Assembly: GCA_902806575.1 (NCBI GenBank)
Contig: CADCXD010000004.1
Coordinates: 3,472,001-3,536,000 of the forward strand
From: Jackrogersella multiformis
Lineage: Eukaryota > Ascomycota > Sordariomycetes > Xylariales > Hypoxylaceae
Reading direction: 5' to 3'
Length of the DNA: 64,000 bases
Both the position numbers and the translations under genes were made by a program. A model generated the notes under the pieces. That model was not told where the DNA came from. It saw only the letters and a list, made by a program, of their open reading frames with translations, and searched no databases. Below, piece after piece: positions 58,324-64,000 of this stretch; position 1 is the stretch's first letter; every line of letters begins with the position of its first letter.

Positions 58324-61300
58324 ATGTCGGAAATAGCACTTGGGCAGTTAATTCGGCTTAGCGACGGTCGCAATGCCACCGTTCGCTATGTCGGACAGAC
58401 TCATTTCGCTGTAGGCGATTGGATAGGTGTTGAACTCGAGGACGACAGCGGGAAGAATGATGGAGCCGTCCAAGGTCAACGGTATTTCGACTGTTCGCCT
58501 GGAAGAGGAATGTTTGTGAGGCCTGTAACCGTCACCATACTACAACAACCCGTACCAACTCCCAAGCCTACAGCCCCTATCCGAAGAGCATCGCGAACAA
58601 GTACGGTAGCTCCAGGACGACCAAGTTCCATGAGTACTGACCCTACTATGGGAAAACGGATGAGCCTGAATGCTCCAAGTCCCAGTCCGGTCCCTAGACA
58701 TTCTCGGCCTTCTAGTATAGGAAGGGTATGTGCAACTCCGTTCAATTTATCCTCGATCTTCCAATTTCAATCCTAACTTCAGCTTGGTAGTCTCCAACTA
58801 AATCTCCTACGAAGCAACTTGGAACCGCCGCAGCTAGTCTCGCAAACTCGAGGACCGGTACCCCATCCAATGCTCGTATCGCATCCATCGGCCAAAAACC
58901 TCGCCCTTCTGTCGGGGGAGCTAGAACCTCCATGGGACCACCCGCGCTACCTTCAGCTGGGCCTAGAAGACAATTATCGACATCTTCTACTGCCGGGAGA
59001 ACCGCGAGCGGAGGTCCAAGGCTTGCCGGTGGTCGTGTTTCTGCTATAACTGGCCGTGGGCCTGGCCGTCCTACCGGGAGAGTACGATCAGGGGATTCCT
59101 TGTCGGGAAATGAAGGCGGGAACAGACCGGGTCTGGGCTCTCCTCTCAAGAGCGATGGAGAGCAGACCATCAGTCCCGTTCGCTCTAGAACCCGGGCCCT
59201 GGAGAAACTCACTGCGGGACCGTCTTCGGCGGCATCTTCAAAAACACCGTCGAGCGCAACACCTTCGAGGACACCCGGGAGCGCAGGGCCTAGTGGTCGC
59301 CCAGCCGCTTCTAATGCTGTTAGCAGAGAGAATGAAGACCTGAAAGCAAAACTGAAAGTCCTCGAGCGGAAGCGACTGGAAGACCGAGAAAGGATGAAGG
59401 AAATGGAGAGGCTCCAGGAGCAACGGGACAAGTTCGAAAGCATCAACAAGAAAATCGAAGGCAAATACCAATCTACGGCGCAGGAGAATATCACCATACG
59501 CAAACAACTAAAGGAAGCAGAAGAACGATTAGAGCAGATCGAGGCCCTGCAAGCAGAACATGAGTCGGTCATGGAGCTGGCAACGTTGGATCGGGAGATG
59601 GCCGAGGAAACCGCCGAGGTTTACAAGGCAGAGCTCGAGGCCTTGAAGCAGAAAGCGGAAGAACTCGAACTCGAAGTCGAAGTCCTGCGCGAGGAAAATT
59701 CCGAGTTCTCTCAGGGCATGTCTCCTGAAGAAAGGGCAAGCGCAGGATGGCTACAGATGGAACGACATAATGAGCGGCTACGTGAAGCCCTCATCAGATT
59801 ACGAGATATCACTCAGCAGCAAGAGGAAGAATCTAGAGCACAGATCAAATCGCTAGAGAAGGACCTCGGCGACTTCGATGCCATCAAGGAGCAGTACCAG
59901 ATCGCCAAGGAGAAGTTGCTAGAATGCGAAACTCGTGCTGAAGATCTCCGACAGCAGCTCGATGACAACTTGGGCGCAGAAGCTATGATTGAGCAGCTCA
60001 GCTATGAGAAATTGCTACAATCTGAACATATCAACGAGTTGAAGGCCGTCGTAGACGACCTCGAGGCGCTCAAGGAAATCAACGACGAGCTTGAAGTCAA
60101 CCATGTTCAGAACGAGAAGGAGATGCAAGAGGAGCTCGATTTTAAGGATAGCATCATTGCGGAACAAGCGCGAAGAGCTGCCGAGAAGGACGATACTATT
60201 GGAGACATGGAATACACGCTATCTCGATTCAGGGAGCTTGTCACGAATCTCCAGACCGACCTGGAGGATATGCGTGCCTCCCACGCTGTCAACGAGGTCG
60301 AATCCGAACAGCTCAACAGCAAGTCGAGAGCGATGATGGACCTTAACCAGAAACTCCAGATCTCGGCCGCGAAGACACAAGTCAAAACCATCGATCTAGA
60401 GCTGCAGCGCATGGACGCACAAGAAGCGCAACAGCACCTCCAGATCGTCAAGCTATTCTTGCCTGAGACATACAATGCTGATAAGGACTCCGTCCTGGCA
60501 TTACTACGGTTCAGCCGTCTAGCTTTCAAGGCAAACTTGCTCCACGGATTTGTTAAGGAACGTGTCAATGGACAAGCGCATCCTGGCCACGAAGACGATA
60601 TGTTCGCCGGTTGCGACGCATTAGACAAGCTTACTTGGGTGTCGTCTATGTGCGATCGTTTCGTCAACGCCATCAGCCATTGCTCGCTGGAAGGATTTGC
60701 CAAGTATGAAGGAGCCCTATACGAGCTAGAGCCCGTCGAGAGAGCTTTGAATGCCTGGATCGATGGCTTACGCCGCGACGAGCTGAAGGAGAAGCAATGC
60801 GCTGGTGAACTACAACGCACTATCGCTCTCATGACACATCTGGGCGAAGTCCATATCTCAGAAGGACTCGAAAGCTTCGCAGACGAGATGCAAATGAAGA
60901 CGATCCTAATGCAGAGCCACTTAGAGTCCGCCGCTACCGCATTTAATGTCGTAAAGGATATGGTCCAGAGAGTTATACCTCCCAACGGCGATGAAGACGA
61001 GCTGGCCCAGCACTTCACTAGAAAATCTGAAGCTGTTATCAGCCAAACCCGTAGCGCTAAGGTGATCATCAGCAAAGCCGTGCGATCCCTAGAGGATCTC
61101 AGAGCAAGATCGCTAGCTCTTACTCCGGATACTGCGGAGGCTTTTGAGCTGTGCGAAAACGCAAGTCAAGAGCTTGCGGAGATGTCACGAAAGATCGGAG
61201 TGGACCTTCATACGCTATTAAGCGAGGAAGGCCGTGCGGAACCGTTCACGTACCCCGAGGTGCAGAGTACGGTCCATAATACGGTGATGACTACTTTCTC

Positions 61301-62411
61301 ATCGGCCGAATCGGATCTCTTCTCAACATACCTAACCAAACTCCGCGTTCTCACAAGCCAGATCGCCGATCTTGCAGCAGTCTGCACTGATCTGTCACAG
61401 ACACAGGAATTCGAACGTAGCACGGCACCATGGATTCTCCGAGCACAGGAGCTCAAGGCTCTCAAGACTATTCCGATTGATGCCGAGGAAGAGTTGCGAC
61501 ATGTCAAGGAACACTACAACGAAGCCCGCCGCACCGTCGCCGTGCGCGACGAGAGCCTCAGCACGGCCACCCTGCGCATCGAGACGCTCGAGGCGCGCAT
61601 GCGCGACGCGAACACGAAGGCATCCCGCATCGCGGACCTCGAGGCCCAGATCGTAGACGCGCAGGAGCTGGTGGCGAGTCTCAAGAAGGACATCGAGCAA
61701 CAGGACCGCGAGGCCAAGACCCTCGAGGCCGACCGCGACAAGTGGAAGAAGATCGCAGGAGACAGCAGGGCATACGGCGACGAGGCCGGATCCGACGGCG
61801 CCGGTGCCAAGGCCGGCCAGGAGCGCGCCGTTGCGACGGCCCGCGAGATGGACGCGCTCAAGAGCGACATCGCCAGCTTGCAAGCCGCAGTCCGGTACCT
61901 ACGCGAAGACAACCGGCGCGCGCGCGCCACGGAGCAGGCCAGGCACGACTGGCTTTCTGAGCCGCTGCAAAAGCCGGTCCCCATGGCCGAGCAGCGGAGG
62001 AAGCTCGTAGCGGCCGAGGGCCGGGACGCGCTGGGCGAGCTGCTGAGGATGGCGACGTCCGCCAAGGTCTACGACCTGAGCTCGCTGCCCAAGGACAAGA
62101 TGGCGTGGCGCCCCGCGAAGGCGACGCCGCAGTACCACGCGGCGAAGCAGGCCGAGGACTACACGGCGTGGAGGAGCTGGCAGCAGTCCATCATGCAAAA
62201 GACCAAGGTGGTGCTCGGGGCCGAGCAGGGCCGGAAGAGGCAGCTGGACCTCGACCACGCCAAGTCGATGCGCAGGGCCGCAGCCAGGCTGCAGATCAGA
62301 CTCCCCGACGCCGACGGCAAGGTCGTGCCCGGCCTGGCCGCCAGGGAGGTGCTGGTCGTCGGGTCGAGGGAGTGGGAGGGCTTGCAGGGCAGGGGAGGGC
62401 CGGGCTTGTGA
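58324..62411 (+). CDS. ro-3: Dynactin large subunit p150Glued (Nip100/ro-3)
   Basis: Tethers the dynein motor to microtubules and cargo; needed for nuclear movement in hyphae. Exons 58324-58725 and 58791-62411 (65-nt intron, phase 0) give 1340 residues, the usual size (Neurospora ro-3 about 1300). The start MSEIALGQLIRLSDGR follows a non-ATG extension. The CAP-Gly domain (about 6-70) has the microtubule/EB1-binding GKNDG at residues 43-47 and a preceding GDWIGVELED. Residues 75-290 are basic and Ser/Pro/Thr-rich. Coiled coil CC1 runs about 290-600, from RENEDLKAKLKVLERK. The conserved dynactin domain follows (LQIVKLFLPETYNADKDSVL, LRFSRLAFKANLLHGFV), and further coiled coil extends to about 1160. 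The C-terminus is basic, with a VGSREWEGLQG end. Confidence 0.96.
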
Positions 62412-62962
62412 AAGCGTGAACGTGAACGTGTACAGTACGGTGAAGAGCCGACCAGTGTTTGGACATACCTAGGAGATGGAAGGCCAGGGAGAGATCCATT
62501 CGAGATACCCTTTATTCAGAATTGTATCATTACATCACATCACACCAACCACATCAACCAACTACTGCGGTGGAGGACATAGCGTATAGCGAGTGTTTGA
62601 GTCACGTGGCGGTAATGAATAATGGATGATGTGTTTTTTTTATTGAAGCGTCTTCTAAACCGAAGATATATGATGATATATATTAGAGGTGGTTAGGTAT
62701 CCGTAGATTCGTTTCGATGTAAGTCATTAGGACCCCGGCTGCCCGGGTACGTGATGTAGCATGGTGTGATAATTCTGAGTATTCGTACTTGCTGCAATGC
62801 CCGCCTTTTGATATACGTACCCAGGTATATCAACTAGGCATGTCAAAGAGCACGATACCCTATGGATGTGGATGTATCTCGCCTCAGCCGGTCTGCAAAG
62901 CACAAACACGCAAGCCCCTCGAGTAGGTTTTAGATTTTAGATTCCACCCTTCCCTTCCCTCC
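62412..62962. other. Intergenic between convergent genes, no gene seen
   Basis: 551 bp between the stop codons of p150Glued (plus) and SRP19 (minus). AT-rich, with a T run at 62633-62641; presumably both 3' UTRs. Confidence 0.65.
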
Positions 62963-63895
62963 TCACGCCCTGCCTTTTCCCTTCTTCCCCTTCTTCCCCC
63001 CACCACCTCCCCCTCCCCCACTCTCACTCGGCCCAGCACCCAACCCCATCATGCCAGGCCCCCCCGGCCCTCCGCCGCCCATACCCCCAAGCATACTCAT
63101 CATATCGGCTCCGGGCAGGCCACCCGCACCGCCCGCGCCGCCGGCTCCTCCCTGCATCTCGCGCATCATGTCCTTGAAGGCGTTCTCGCTGACGCCGCCG
63201 CCGGTCATGGCGGCGCTGTACGCCGGCAGCAGGTCGCCTATCTTCCAGCCCCGCGGCACCGCCGGCCGCGGCCACGGCTCCCCGTCCTCCGGCACCGAGA
63301 GCCCCGGCACGCGCACCCGCCGCAGCGCCTCCGAGCCGTCCGTCGTCGGGTGCGCTTGCAGGTGCTGCGCGACTAGGATGTACAGGTGGTGCTTGTTGTT
63401 GACTTGGGCGGCGTAGGGGTTCGCGTTTGCGCTGGGGGATTTGGAGGCAGAAGAGGATTTGGAGGTGGATTTGGACAGCTTGACGCGCACGCGCCCCGGG
63501 TTGGCCCAGTCCTTGGGGTGCACACGGTGGGCCTCGAAGACGGGGGAGAGCCGCAGGCCGGCGCAGGCGGCGGCGATCTCGCGGGCGAGCGGGTTGCGCA
63601 CGGCGAGGGCGCGGGGCACGCGCCGGCCCTCGGCGCGCGACCGCCCCGCGTCGAAGTACACCGGGTACAGCATCTGGTAGTCCTTGATGTCGCCCGCCTG
63701 CACCTGCTGCGCCGACGGGTGCTGCATCTGCGGCTGGGGGCGCGAGGCGGAGGCGGAGAAGGAGGCGGAAGGGGGGGGCGGTGCGGCGGCGACTTTCTGT
63801 CGTAGGATGTCGGATTCCACGAAGTCTTCGATGTCGCCCTCGCTGGGGTCCGACAGGTCGCTGTCGGAGACTTCTTCTATGCGTGCGTGCGACAT
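62963..63895 (-). CDS. SEC65: Signal recognition particle subunit SRP19 (Sec65)
   Basis: Binds SRP RNA helices 6 and 8 and prepares it for SRP54; required for co-translational targeting to the ER. A single exon gives 310 residues, longer than yeast Sec65 (273). The N-terminus is acidic (VSDSDLSDPSEGDIEDFVES) and Pro/Ala-rich. The conserved SRP19 fold begins at QMLYPVYFDAGRSRAEGRRV, followed by ALAVRNPLAREIAAACAGL, VFEAHRVHPKDWANPGRVRV, and after a Ser/Lys/Ala linker by NKHHLYILVAQHL. The C-terminus is Gly/Met-rich (GGAGGAGGAGG, MLGGMGGGG) and ends in a basic KKGKKGKGRA tail, typical for fungal Sec65. The 5' leader carries TTACAACTT repeats. It is convergent with p150Glued. Confidence 0.93.
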   Translation of the reverse strand: MSHARIEEVSDSDLSDPSEGDIEDFVESDILRQKVAAAPPPPSASFSASASRPQPQMQHPSAQQVQAGDIKDYQMLYPVYFDAGRSRAEGRRVPRALAVRNPLAREIAAACAGLRLSPVFEAHRVHPKDWANPGRVRVKLSKSTSKSSSASKSPSANANPYAAQVNNKHHLYILVAQHLQAHPTTDGSEALRRVRVPGLSVPEDGEPWPRPAVPRGWKIGDLLPAYSAAMTGGGVSENAFKDMMREMQGGAGGAGGAGGLPGADMMSMLGGMGGGGPGGPGMMGLGAGPSESGGGGGGGGKKGKKGKGRA

Positions 63896-64000
63896 TTTGG
63901 GTGGTGGGTGGTGATGATATTGGTGAGGTGTAAGTTGTAAGTTGTAAGTTAAAGGTTGGATTTAGATATAGTTATGCGTGTTATGGGAATTTTAGATGTG

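Noticed and set aside
58742..59572. Minus-strand open frame of 276 codons
   Set aside because: Antisense to the Ser/Pro-rich and coiled-coil part of p150Glued; Ser/Leu repeats mirror coiled-coil codons.

Overview
The window looks like a piece of a filamentous ascomycete (Pezizomycotina) nuclear genome, probably a sordariomycete. The genes have short spliceosomal introns (mostly 50-80 nt, GT..AG), typical fungal protein families are present, and the intergenic DNA is long and rich in short repeats. The exact genus cannot be read from the sequence. There is no operon logic: genes are independent Pol II units on both strands.

Layout. 1-3.3 kb: 3' part of a vacuolar CAX/Vnx1-type cation/H+ antiporter (5' end outside the window). 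4.9-6.1 kb: two RNA genes placed head to head, an intron-containing U3 snoRNA (minus) and the U2 spliceosomal snRNA (plus), each with the same 16-nt core promoter. 6.9-9.8 kb: V-ATPase subunit a (5 exons, minus). 9.8-13.8 kb: gene-poor, with decayed coding-like fragments. 13.8-15.8 kb: F-box-like/LRR protein. 19.0-21.2 kb: ING/PHD chromatin protein (Pho23-like). 22.3-25.1 kb: divergent pair of a cis-prenyltransferase (Rer2-type) and Dsc2-like rhomboid pseudoprotease. 26.8-29.6 kb: Uds1-domain coiled-coil protein. 30.6-32.7 kb: secreted EEP-family nuclease/phosphatase. 36.2-38.2 kb: Sok1/Tcp11 protein. 38.2-44.9 kb: largest gene desert. 44.9-46.7 kb: divergent pair KSH1 (tiny four-exon gene) and TAF13. 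49.4-50.8 kb: EamA/DMT transporter. 51.4-53.0 kb: RVB1. 54.7-57.3 kb: HMG-box protein. 58.3-62.4 kb: dynactin p150Glued. 63.0-63.9 kb: SRP19.

The protein genes are mainly conserved housekeeping functions. They cover the secretory and endomembrane system (V-ATPase, Ksh1, Rer2, Dsc2, SRP19), transcription and chromatin (TAF13, RVB1, Pho23-like, HMG), microtubule and septation biology (p150Glued, Uds1) and membrane transport. Two items stand out: the U2/U3 head-to-head RNA locus with shared promoter elements, and the KSH1 gene, whose coding sequence is split into four very small exons with only the start codon in the first. About half of the window is non-coding and is sprinkled with the palindromic motif CCTAGG/ACCTAGGT.
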